Origin: Mycoplasmopsis gallinacea
GTDB lineage: Bacteria > Bacillota_I > Bacilli_A > Mycoplasmatales > Metamycoplasmataceae
NCBI RefSeq assembly: GCF_012220205.1
Contig: NZ_CP047225.1
Span: forward strand, 496,001 to 560,000
Length of the DNA stretch: 64,000 bases
Direction: 5' to 3'
Made by a program: the position numbers and the translations under genes. Every line of letters starts with the position of its first letter. Within the stretch, counting starts at the first letter, position 1. Below the pieces are notes generated by a model. That model had not been told where the DNA came from. It saw only the letters and a program-made list of their open reading frames with translations, and did no database searches. Shown here in pieces: positions 9,961-19,072 of this stretch.

Positions 9961-11628
9961 ATGCAAGCAAAAACAAAAGAAAAAAGAACATGAATATTGT
10001 GTGTTTCTAAACAAAAAGCAGGTACATATATACAGGTCGGGTGCAGAAAAATAAAAGGCACAGGATATGAAACGAGATTTGGGGTTGGATATGAACATGA
10101 CTTTGAGAAGTATCAAAAAAATTCAATTGAAAAAATCAAAATGCTTGTTAAAGACATACCTTTAACAACTCCCAAAGAAGAAATTATTGAAATTATTAAT
10201 CAAAAGTTTAAAGAAAACAAAAATGATCTTGTTGAATATAGAAAAAGATTTAAGGGATATGAACTTGTTTCTTCGTTGGTTGATCATTTTGACATTTTTA
10301 AAGACTGTCATAAAACAAAATCAGTAAGTTTAAAAGAAGTTGTGATGCAACAAATTTATCAAAGATTAAAAGAGCCATTAAGTATTTTAGGCACTTTCAA
10401 TAGTCTAAAAAAAGAACAAGAATTTGTTTATTCTAAAAATTCTTTTTACAGATCGTTAGATTACATCGCTGAAAATAGGGGGCAAATTTTACAAAATGTA
10501 AATTCAGTTCTTGTAAATGAACACAAAAAAGATGTAGAAATCATATGATATGATTCCACCACTACTTATTTTGAAACTTTTAGTAGAGAAGGGTACAAAA
10601 AACCTGGTTATTCAAAGGACGGTAAGTTTAAAGAAGATCAAATTGTTATTGGGCTAGCAACTGATTCAAACGGAATTCCACTACATTACAAAGTCTTTCC
10701 TGGAAATACAACAGATGCAAACACATTCATCCCTTTTGTCTTGGAAATTCAAAAAATATATAAGATAAAACAAATTACAATTATCGCTGATAAAGGTATG
10801 TCTTTAAACAAAAACATCAGATTTTTAGAGTCCAAAGGTTTAAAATTCATTATTTCTTACCGGATGAAAACAGGAACAAAAGACTTTAAAGAATTTGTTT
10901 TAAACCAAGAAGGTTATATTCATTCTAAAACCGGTTTAGTGCATAAATCAGAAGAATTTCTTTCTCAATATAGAAACGGTAGAATCAATGGAAAAATAAG
11001 AAAAAGAATCATTACTTTTAGTAAGAAGAGAGCAAGAAAAGATGCAGAAGATAGACAAATTTTAATCAATAACTTCCTCAAGAAAGCTAAAAACGGAAAA
11101 GTTTCTTATGAAGATATTGCAGGCGGGAAGAAATATAGATTCTTTAAAGCTGTTGACAAATCTGGTTATTATGAACTTGATAACGAAAAGATTTTGCAAG
11201 ATGAAAAATTCGATGGATATTATGTTTACGAGACAAATAGACATGATTTAACTCCTGATCAAATTGTAGATTTATATGCAAAACAATGAAAAGTTGAAGA
11301 GAATTTTAGAAGCTTAAAGAGTAGATTAGTTCTTAGACCCATGTATTTATCAAGTTGGAAACACATTACTGGTTATATCTGTCTTTGCTTTTTAAGTTTA
11401 GTTTTAATGAAATTCTTAGTTTTCAAAATTAATGATTTAATAGGTTTATCTCAAAAAGATAAATTTACAGAACATAGATTAAACAAAATGATTAATGACA
11501 TTATAGAAGTTGAAGAAAAATTCAACAATAAAACAGTCAAAATTTTCGATATTAAAGATAAAAGTTTGGAAGATAGTTGAAATGACTATCTATTAATTCA
11601 AAAAGTTTTAGAAATGATTAAAAAGTAA
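9961..11628 (+). CDS. IS1634-type transposase of IS-A (DDE)
   Basis: 555 residues, uninterrupted when TGA is Trp. The catalytic DDE pattern is visible: Asp in WYDSTTTYF (about residue 198), Asp in TIIADKGMSLN (about 279) and Glu in WKVEENFRSLKSRL (about 446). The N terminus contains a Lys-rich region likely to bind the ends. I chose ATG 9961 because of its 6-base distance from TATAAT; an in-frame ATG at 9955 overlaps that box and is less likely. The reading frame is closed by a terminator at 11635. It is a distant relative of the IS-B transposase (shared motifs such as DEDQIVVAMA/KEDQIVIGLA), not a recent copy. Confidence 0.92.
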
Positions 11629-11634
11629 AAATAA

Positions 11635-11662
11635 ATATCCGCTTCAAACGGATATTTTGCTT
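11635..11662 (+). terminator. Terminator after the IS-A transposase
   Basis: ATATCCG and CGGATAT pair with a 7-base loop, followed by T-rich sequence, 6 bases after the stop codon. Confidence 0.75.
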
Positions 11663-11689
11663 TTTATACTAGCAAGTGGGAAACGCAGG

Positions 11690-11794
11690 AAAAAATCCTG
11701 CGTTTCCAAGTTGTAATGAAGAAAAAAACGAATACACCTACAAATAAGGCGTATTCGTTTTTTTGCACTTTCAAATTACAATGATAGACCATCA
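11690..11794. repeat. Right copy of the 105-bp direct repeat (target duplication of IS-A)
   Basis: Matches 9742-9846 except for one base. This copy is the one joined to the rest of IS-B and holds the last codons and stop of its transposase. Confidence 0.92.
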
Positions 11795-13430
11795 ACCGCA
11801 TATTGAAAATCACTATATATTTTGTTTAATTCCTTATGTTCTGGGTCTAAATTATTCTTGATTTCACTTACAACTTTACCATTCACAGTCTTTGTTGTGA
11901 TTGTTATAAGTTTCAATGCATCTATAAACATATTCATTGTGAGTTTTCGGATCTCTCCATTATCTTTATAAAATTTATTTAATTTATAAATGCAATATTT
12001 CAAAACAATTAGAGACAAAAAGCATAAAAATACATGAGATTGAATATGTTCGTCTTTATAAACGTACATCGGTCTAACTTCGATTGCTGATTTTAAGGTT
12101 CTAAAACCTTCTTCCACTTTTCATTGTCCCTTATATATTTCATTCGCTTCTTTTGAATCTATGTTTGTTATGTTGGTTTCAATCATATAAAAACCATCTT
12201 CATTAGCGACTTTTTTAATTTTTTCGATATTTAATCTTCCGACTGTTTTACCATCTACATCCATATACTTTTTCTTATATTCAGGAACCAAAGCGCTTAA
12301 TGGCAATTCACCATTAATTGACTTTTTCTCCAATTTATTAATAAGATTTTCTCTTTTTATTTTGTCTAAAGTTTGTTTTGAAGGGCTAAAATAGACAAAT
12401 TGTTTTCTAAAGGTATCGCTATATCTTTTTTATTTTTGTTTTTAGCTCAAACAGATTGGACGAATCTAGATTTAGTAAAATAATCATTTTCTTGAACAAA
12501 CCCTTGATCATTTACTATAAATGCTTTATCTTCTTTTGCAAGAATATCAATACGTTTCTGAACTATATATTTATATCCTTTTTGTTCTAAATATCTTAAA
12601 TTTGCATTTTGACTAATACCTTTATCAGCAACTATTATTGTGTCTTTTGTTTTGTAAATTCTTTGCATTTCGACTAAAAATTTCACAAGAGTTTTAGAAT
12701 CTGCAGTATTTCCTTCGAAAACTTTATAGTGAAAAGGAATACCATTATTATCAACTGCCATAGCCACAACAATTTGATCTTCATCATGCTTTCCGTCTTT
12801 AGAAAAACCTCTTTGTCTCAAACCATCTCTTGAAAAACTTTGAAAATAAACAGTTGTATTATCAAAATGCATTAATTTTGTGTTTCTAGTTGTCAATTCT
12901 TGCATTTTGTTATAAATATTGACTAAAATTGCATTTTTATATTCTAAAAAAGTATTAAAATAGTTATAAATTGAAGATTTTTTTATATCTATCTCATGTA
13001 AAAAGTCATTTTTGTTTTTGTATTGACAAATATAACTTCTTGGTTGAATTATTCTTGTTGCAACAATAAATTCCAATACTTCTTCTAAAGATTTGTGTTT
13101 AGTTTTTGGTAATCCTTTAAATAAATCTAGTTCTTTAATTACTTTATAAATCAATTCAATACCAACGTTTTTTACATTTGTCTCGACAGATTTTGGGTTA
13201 AGCAATTGGAAAAATTTGGTTTTAACTTCAATTTTATCTTCTCCAACAGGAACCAATCTAGCAATTGGTTTTAAATCATCGATGTTTTGTAGAGAATATT
13301 TTTCTTTAATTTCTTCTCAATAACCTAATCCAACTAAATTCCCAATCCCTTTACCGTATCCTTTTGATATTCCTAATGCAATGTAAATCCCTTTAGGGTT
13401 TTTTCTTTTATACAGAATGTAGTTACTCAT
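11776..13430 (-). pseudogene. Frameshifted IS1634-type transposase of IS-B
   Basis: ATG at 13430 opens MSNYILYKRKNPKGIYIALG. The frame carries YIVATR..., HFDNTTVYFQSF (first Asp), KDTIIVADKGISQN (second Asp) and runs to about 12447. Just past an A-rich stretch (about 12420-12445, coding WAKNKNKK) the frame hits a TAG, while a second frame continues from DSDTFRKQFVYFSPSKQTLDK to the final Glu region WKVEEGFRTLKSAIEVRPMY and stops at 11776. One shift therefore splits the gene and removes the catalytic Glu from the first part. A programmed shift at the A run is possible, but single-frame transposases are the rule in this family, so I call it broken. A TATAAT 6 bases upstream suggests a leaderless message. 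Confidence 0.85.
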
Positions 13431-13436
13431 ATTTAT

Positions 13437-13442
13437 ATTATA
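13437..13442 (-). promoter_or_regulatory. -10 box of the IS-B transposase
   Basis: TATAAT on the minus strand (preceded by TG) ends 6 bases before ATG 13430, the same geometry as in IS-A. A perfect hairpin (arms 13493-13502 and 13506-13515) lies just upstream. Confidence 0.55.
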
Positions 13443-13492
13443 CATTATTATCATTGTAATCATTGTAAAAAGTTAAAATAATTAAAAATTGT

Positions 13493-13515
13493 ACTTATAT
13501 ACAATGTATATAAGT
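13493..13515. repeat. Perfect 10-bp hairpin upstream of the IS-B transposase
   Basis: ACTTATATAC and GTATATAAGT flank a 3-base loop. It sits between the right inverted repeat and the promoter, as the hairpins of IS-A do. Confidence 0.6.
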
Positions 13516-13561
13516 AATAAGGTAAAAGGTATAAAAAAGAGCTTCCAACTTGGAAACTCAG

Positions 13562-13610
13562 AAGAATTATGAACGCAATTTCAAGACAAGGTGTTGCTAC
13601 AAAAGGATAA
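13562..13610 (+). pseudogene. C-terminal fragment of ABC permease 2
   Basis: The last 16 codons of the permease at 8448-9434, ending in ISRQGVATKG and TAA. No start and no promoter; a remnant of the target duplication. Confidence 0.9.
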
Positions 13611-13612
13611 TT

Positions 13613-13768
13613 ATGTTTTTATTTTATTTCAAAAAATATATTATTTCTAATATTCAAAAATACTTAAAATTTCTTCTTATTTTATCTTCTTTTGTAGTGT
13701 TTGTAATTTTTATAATAATGGTTATTTGAGGTCTTGTAGCATTTCCAATAGAATATTTCAATAACTAA
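13613..13768 (+). CDS. Second copy of the 51-residue membrane peptide
   Basis: Same sequence as 9437-9592. Here it is cut off from the operon promoter and lies beside the outward end of IS-B, so expression would need a promoter in or near the IS. It may be silent. Confidence 0.45.
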
Positions 13769-13784
13769 ATTTCTTATTTTAATC

Positions 13785-13817
13785 AAAAATCCACGCTAAC
13801 ACTAGCGCGGATTTTTT
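13785..13817. terminator. Bidirectional terminator at the arsR end (right copy)
   Basis: Same hairpin as 9609-9641. This copy serves the intact arsR on the minus strand. Confidence 0.8.
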
Positions 13818-13820
13818 AAT

Positions 13821-14150
13821 TTACTTTTTAAAGCAGCTACAGCTATATTTAGTAACTTCGGGGTGATTATAAATTGATTTAAGAATTTCATTAAAGCTAT
13901 TTAGAAATTCTTTATTTAAAAAATAGTAATTATATAAACCTTCTTTTTTAGAATTTACTACACCCTTGCGTTTAAGCTCGCTTAAGTGCTTTGAGATATT
14001 AGCTTGCTTTTCATTAAAAAGTTGAACAAGAGTTTGAACATCACATTCATTTTCGACACAAGAATAAAAATGAATGATTAATTTGAATTTAACTGGGCTT
14101 GCAAGGAGAGCAAATAAATCAGTCATATCCATATGTGAGTGTGAATGCAT
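13821..14150 (-). CDS. ArsR/SmtB-type winged-helix metalloregulator
   Basis: 109 residues, the usual ArsR length. The helix-turn-helix is clear: LVQLFNEKQANISKHLSELK followed by the wing GVVNSKKEGLYNYYFLN. Possible metal ligands are the N-terminal His cluster MHSHSHMD, Cys in VENECDV (near the ArsR metal site) and the C-terminal CSCFKK. It should be a repressor that leaves DNA on metal binding or a similar signal. It follows the helicase gene by 11 bases on the same strand and may be cotranscribed with it; no metal transporter lies nearby, so its targets are elsewhere or it controls this operon. A TCCT-complement ribosome site (AGGAG) precedes the ATG. The IS insertion regenerated the full gene. 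Confidence 0.85.
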   Translation of the reverse strand: MHSHSHMDMTDLFALLASPVKFKLIIHFYSCVENECDVQTLVQLFNEKQANISKHLSELKRKGVVNSKKEGLYNYYFLNKEFLNSFNEILKSIYNHPEVTKYSCSCFKK

Positions 14151-14161
14151 ATAGAACTCCT

Positions 14162-17100
14162 TTATTTTTTATGCTCGAATTTATCTAAATTTTCATAATA
14201 AAAGTCTTTATCAATTTGATTTTGAACTCAAATTCAATTAATTGGGTTAATAACAATTGGACTATATTTTTTAGATTCTAAAAATGAAATAAAGTCTTTT
14301 TTAAGAACATAATTTTCAACATTGTTTTTATAATCTAAATTATCAACAACAATATATTTATAAGGTTTGTTTTTAAACTTAATAACAAAATCAATTTCAA
14401 TAGTTCCCAATTTAACATCTTTAGAGATTGTTAAATTCTTATTAATCTTAATTTTAGAAGCTAGTTTTTCATAAATAAACTCTTTAAATTGATTGGTTTT
14501 AAGTTCATTTGATATAACTTGTTTTAATGAGTTATTTTCTTTTAAGATAAGGTTTTTAGCTTCTTGGTTCATTTCAATATAACCTAATCATTTTTTGAAG
14601 ATTCTTAAATCATCAGTCGATTTATCGTTTATAAGAATTTCAGAGCTTTTTAATGTCTTAATAACAATCATTTTTTCTTTAGCTCTACTGATAGCAACAT
14701 TCAGTGCATTTTTACCACCTTCACGAGCTACATAAGAAAATTGTAAGCGAGTGTTTTTATCATAAGCAACTGTAGCAATGATCAAATCAGCTTCATCACC
14801 TTGAATATTTTCAATGTTTCTAATTAAAATTTTCTTATTAGTAACAGCTTCTTCAAGTTCAGGGAATTTAGTGTAAATCACATTTTTTAAGTATTCACTT
14901 TGCTTAGCATTAAAAGCAAGGAGAATGATTTTGTTATATTTATGTAAATTAGCAATTAAAAGCTCAATACATTTTTTAGCTTCAGCAATATTGCGGTTAT
15001 CTTTTCAAATTCCATCTACTTGAATTAATTCGATTGCATCATCAGAGTTTTTAAAAGCCACGTCAAGCACATCTAGTGAAGAATTATAGAAGTATTTGCT
15101 TGAAAAAGACATAAGCGAAGCGTGGTTAGAACGATAGTTTTTATCAAGCAGAATTTGGTAAGTGCCAATGCTTAGTGCATAATCAAGCAGTGATTCAACT
15201 TTTCCAAAAATTGAATCATCAATGGTTCTAGTCCCAAATCAGTTGCTTGGACGCATTTGTTTAGTATCGCCAGCAAGAATTTTTTTCTTTGCTAAATATA
15301 AAATAGGTAAACCGTTTTCAATGAAAATTTGGCTTGATTCATCTAAAATAGCATAATCAAATTCATGTTTACTTCACCCGCTTAAATCAGTGTTGGGAGT
15401 TGCGATAACAATTGGAAAAATCTTCTTGATAATGTTTGTGAATTTTTTAACAAACCGATATGGTTCAAGGTTCATAATTCTTACACTTGAAGCAAATTCA
15501 AAATATTCTTTCTTTTCTTCTTCATTAAGATTATTAACTCTTTGGAAAATCCTTTGAGCAATGATATCTTGAATCATCTTTTCATCACTAATTACGCTTT
15601 TACGTTTAATTTGATCTTGCAATTCGTTTGAAACTTCAACTTTTTGCTTTAGCTTAATAAATTCACTTTCTGGATTTTCAAAATCAAAAAACTTAAAGCT
15701 ATCTCTTAGTTCAAATAAATCACCATTAAAGGTTTTAAGGTTTTGATCTATTTTATTAGCTCAGCTAGCTATTTCTTGGTATTTAGGTAAAAATGGCATA
15801 AATCTTAATTTACTTTTTCTAAGAAGTTTCTTTTTAGTATTTTCACCATTAAAAGTGCCATCAGGTAAATTTAAATAACTAGGAATAGTTGCAATGAAAT
15901 TGACATCTTTTTGCAATTGAAAATCAGGCTTATGTGCACTAAAATAATAATAAGATTCAAGCAGGTGTGGTGTATTTTTATTGCTTGTAAGCTCTGAAGA
16001 AACTTGAACAAATTTTTGTTCTTCATTTGTTAAAGTTTCTTGAAGTTTAAACCTAGAATTAGGTGCAAAGTTCTCGAGAAAATCTAAGTATTCTTGAATT
16101 GGTTGATAGAAAGATTGTTTATTCATTTCTTTTGAATTAAGTACAAATAAACAGAACTTAGATAAAAGGCCCATTCTTTCTTTGATAACTTCTAAGGCAG
16201 CTTTCTTTTGTGAAGCTACAATGGCAGTTTTATCATAAACTAAAATATTAGCAATTAAATTAACAATAGTTTGGCTTTTCCCAGTCCCTGGAGGCCCTCA
16301 AATGACTGTGTTTTGGTTAAGTGACGAAAGAATTGCTTTATCTTGTGAATAGTTAGTTGGAGTGATTTTAAAAAGAGAAATATTAGGGTTAAAAATAGTT
16401 TTATCAACCCTTTCTTTGTAAATATTTTTATTAAACTCAACTTTAAGAATTTGATCCATTTCATTATTTTGGATAATTTCTTTCATTCTAGTTCTTGAAT
16501 AACCACCTCATGGTTCAAAAAGGCCTAAAACAGCACCTGGATGAAAAATTAAGCTTTTGTTATTAATTTCTGATAATTCTAATTCTTTAAATGGATAAAT
16601 GATATTTTCAGGAACTTCATAAATTCCTTTTCAATCTTTTTTAATTTTTGAAATTAATGATTCGATTTTTAATTCTTTAAAATCTGAATCAATTTGTAAG
16701 TTAAATTCATTATTATTAAGGAAGAAAAGTAATTTCTCATTGACTTTAATATGTCCTGAACTTGAAAGAATTGGTGTTCCATTTCTAAAAGTAATGATCA
16801 CTTCTTTAAAGAAAAGTGGCGCATAAACGAATTTATCATCAATTCTAACTGACACAAATAAAAAACCAATGTGAAGCGGTCAAATGTTATTTTGGTCCAA
16901 AATATGAGCAGCTGCATCATTAAGTAATTTTCATTTAACAACTCATTTTTGAAGCTGAGATTCTAAATTTTCAATTATTTCTTTTTTACTTTTTTCAAAC
17001 TCTTTAAAAAGCTTATTTTCACTATATTTAATTTCTAAGTGTTTCACTTTGTTTAAAGTGTTTATGAAATCTGAAGGAATATTACTTTTTTTAAGTGAAT

Positions 17101-17311
17101 CAATAAGCGAGTTAGAAATGTAATCAAAAACATTAATGCTAAATGTTTCTTGATTACAAATTTCTCTAAACATTTCAGGACCAAGTAATGAATAAAGATC
17201 AAAGCACTTTTTGTTATTGTTAATTTTTGTAAAAATAGAAGAATCACTTTGATTAATTTCTAATAGGTTATCCAAAATGACTTTATATTTTGTTTCTTTT
17301 TCGTTTATCAT
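14162..17311 (-). CDS. Large superfamily 1 (UPF1/DNA2-like) helicase
   Basis: 1049 residues, TGA read as Trp. Walker A is GPPGTGKSQTIVNLIA at residue 339. Later motifs include DYAILDESSQIF (Walker B, DExx), GDTKQMRPSNWFG (motif III), LDKNYRSNH (motif IV), and the C-terminal IQGDEADLIIATVAYD and NVAISRAKEKMIVI (motifs V and VI). The order and spacing match SF1B helicases of the UPF1/DNA2 group. The first 300 residues are mycoplasma-specific. The last ~110 residues contain GTIEIDFVIKFKNKPYKYIV, which could be a worn PD-(D/E)xK-type nuclease fold; this is uncertain. ATG 17311 has a good AAGGA site 7 bases upstream; an earlier TTG (17326) is less likely. The substrate is unknown; defence or repair roles are possible. 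Confidence 0.83.
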
Positions 17312-17312
17312 C

Positions 17313-17663
17313 TTATTTTCCTTCAAGAAGTCTTGCGGTTATTGCCGAAAATTCTCCTAAAATGATTGATACTGAATCACTTTTAGCAAAAATACCTGTT
17401 ACTCCTTTTAATTGACGTATTTTATCTAGATCAGCAATTTTTGCATTTTTAAGAAAAACTGTGATCCGAGATGGTTTGGTTTCAATTTTTTCAATGTTGT
17501 CTTCCCCTAGAGCAACTTTTAACAAGTTAATATCAAAAGGTAAATTATCACTTTGATAGATTGTATTTTTTGTATGTTTTAACTGTTTTTTTCATTTAAT
17601 TCAAATCAAACCAAATGTAATAATGGTATAAAAAATCATTTTAAATTTATTCTTTTTAAACAT
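17313..17663 (-). CDS. Membrane-anchored PTS EIIB-like domain protein lacking the active Cys
   Basis: 116 residues: one N-terminal helix (FKMIFYTIITFGLIWIKW) then an EIIB domain of the glucose type (VALGEDNIEKIE through AITARLLEGK). In active EIIB the phosphorylated Cys sits in the pattern xxCxTRLR; here the matching stretch reads IETKPSRITVFL with Lys where the Cys should be. It thus cannot accept phosphate in the normal way. It may be a regulatory or structural relic. No EIIC is nearby. It lies 1 base upstream of the helicase start region, so the two are one transcript. Family is judged by pattern only. Confidence 0.7.
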
Positions 17664-17701
17664 ATTTTTATTATAAATGTTTTATCTAAAAATAAATAAA
17701 A

Positions 17702-17724
17702 AAGCAACATTTGAAAAATGTTGC
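17702..17724 (-). terminator. Terminator of RNase P RNA
   Basis: A 10-bp perfect stem AGCAACATTT / AAATGTTGCT with a 3-base loop, followed on the minus strand by a T run, right at the 3' end of rnpB. Confidence 0.88.
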
Positions 17725-17726
17725 TA

Positions 17727-18001
17727 CATCTATAAGCCGTGTTCTGTTCTGCAAAAGCAGTGTCAGTAATTTATCTAATGTTCGCAAGGAACATTCCTAA
17801 GTGTTGTTCATTTCCTAACTTAGGTTCCCCTACCATAATTTGGGTTTCTAACTCATGGAGTTTACCGCGTTTCACAATTCTCGTCTCTGTGGCACTAGTC
17901 GTCTAAGCCCAGGCTTATTAGTCCTGGCATGAACACTACCACCATCGCAGGTGGTGTTAGCACGGACTTTCCTCTACATTTCTGCAGCTACTGACCGATG
18001 T
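17727..18001 (-). ncRNA. rnpB: RNase P RNA (M1-like ribozyme)
   Basis: About 275 bases. On the minus strand the 5' side carries the conserved GAGGAAAGTCCGTGC and TAGCTGCAGA, and the 3' side ends with ACAGAACACGGCTTATAGA, the universal closing strand. Together these are diagnostic of bacterial RNase P RNA, which trims tRNA 5' ends. A minus-strand -10 (TATGAT, 18008-18013) lies 6-7 bases before the expected 5' end near 18001, and a strong terminator follows. Exact ends are approximate. Confidence 0.95.
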
Positions 18002-18007
18002 AATAAA

Positions 18008-18013
18008 ATCATA
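18008..18013 (-). promoter_or_regulatory. -10 box of rnpB
   Basis: TATGAT on the minus strand, about 6 bases upstream of the conserved start of the RNA. Confidence 0.5.
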
Positions 18014-18114
18014 CTAAAAAATCTTTGGAAAATCTTTTTTTATTGTTAAAATTAATAAAGTAAATTGAATTATGTTTATTTAAATTCGAATTTTCACAAA
18101 TTCAGATTAATTTA

Positions 18115-18226
18115 AATTGGATAATTACTTACCTTTATGGATTCGCATGGGTGTGCTTTTTCTAAAAGTGCTAGGCGTTGGAAGTAAAAGGTTAAAACTA
18201 ACAAACTAAAAAATGAGGTAGAAAAT
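18115..18226 (+). promoter_or_regulatory. Leader region upstream of rpsB, possibly structured
   Basis: This stretch is clearly richer in G and C than other spacers here (for example ATTCGCATGGGTGTGC and GTGCTAGGCGTTGG) and contains a small CTTTT/AAAAG hairpin. S2 operons are often self-regulated through the leader in bacteria; whether that holds here is unknown. The ribosome site GAGG lies near 18214. Confidence 0.3.
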
Positions 18227-19048
18227 ATGACACAACAAAAAGAAAAAGAAACAAAACAACCTATTGTTTCTAAAGAGAAATTATTAGAAGCTGGTGCTTA
18301 CTTTGGACATAAAGCTTCAAACTGAAATCCAAAAATGAAAGATTTCATTGTTCCTCACAAAAAAAATAGAGGATCACACATCATCGATATTACAAAAACA
18401 CAAAAATACTTAGAATTTGCTTATTCACTTGTTAATAAATTAGCATCAAGAAATGCACAATTTATTTTTGTTGGAACAAAAAAACAAGCTCGTGCTGCTG
18501 TTAAAGAAGCTGCTGAAAGAACAAATTCATTATACGTTATAGAAAGATGACTTGGTGGAACACTTACAAACAACTCAACAATTATGTCACGTGTAAAGAA
18601 AATGGAAGAGCTTGAAGCTAAAGCTAAAGGTGAATTCAAAGGATACACCAAAAAAGAAGCTCTTGACAAAATGAGAGAACTTGAAAAATTACACAAAAAC
18701 CTTGATGGTATTAGAAACATGAAACGTTTACCACAAGTTATGATTGTAGCAGACCCTAATGAAGATGCTATCGCTGTTAAAGAAGCAAAAAGAAAGAAAA
18801 TCAAAGTTATTGGTATTTTAGATACAAACTCAGATCCAGATTCATTAGACTTTGGAATTCCTGCTAACGATGATTCAGCAAAATCAATCACACTTATTAT
18901 GACAGTTTTAGCTGATGCTATTGCTAAAGCTCAAGGAAAACCACAACTTTTCGCTTACCAAGACGAAGAAAAAGTTGTATTACCAGATTTTGGTAAAAAA
19001 GCAAACGCTGAAGTTGAAAACAACCAACCAGCTAACGAAAACAAATAA
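18227..19048 (+). CDS. rpsB: 30S ribosomal protein S2
   Basis: 273 residues. Hallmarks: [19 protein letters not shown] near the N terminus, [38 protein letters not shown], and [17 protein letters not shown] with [14 protein letters not shown]. It binds the 30S subunit near the mRNA exit with S1-type helpers absent here. There is a short mycoplasma N-terminal extension and an acidic tail ([12 protein letters not shown]). rpsB-tsf is the standard gene pair; the gap to tsf is 24 bases. Confidence 0.97.
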
Positions 19049-19072
19049 TATAAAAATATAGGAGAATAAATC

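Larger units (their letters stand above)
9847..11689 (+). mobile_element. IS-A, intact IS1634-type insertion sequence
   Basis: 1843 bp with perfect 16-bp inverted repeats (CCTGCGTTTCCCACTT at 9847-9862 and its complement at 11674-11689). It carries one full transposase gene, a leaderless-type promoter, two hairpins ahead of it and a terminator after it. It sits within IS-B, flanked by the 105-bp duplication. Its ends share CCTGCGTTTCC with IS-B, so the two are related but distinct elements. All parts look intact, so it may still be mobile. Confidence 0.92.
9749..13561 (-). mobile_element. IS-B, an IS1634-type element interrupted by IS-A
   Basis: Inverted repeats: CTGCGTTTCCAAGTTG at 9750-9765 (and again at 11698-11713) against the reverse complement of 13546-13561, 15 of 16 bases matching. 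Without IS-A and its duplication the element is about 1.86 kb. Its transposase (13430 down to 11776) carries a frameshift. The 363-bp direct repeats at 9386 and 13562 flank it. The outer base at 9749 is ambiguous. The family is inferred from the transposase, the IS length and the long duplications. Confidence 0.88.
13562..13924. repeat. Right copy of the 363-bp direct repeat
   Basis: Identical to 9386-9748. This copy is joined to the intact arsR. It also holds a permease fragment and a second copy of the 51-aa gene. Confidence 0.93.

Noticed and set aside
11776-13430. IS-B transposase as two separate genes (orfA/orfB)
   Set aside because: The related IS-A codes the same regions as one protein, so a frameshift is the simpler reading.
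9386-13924. Composite transposon carrying cargo between the long direct repeats
   Set aside because: The interior is fully explained by two nested IS elements; the repeats contain parts of flanking host genes, not IS copies.
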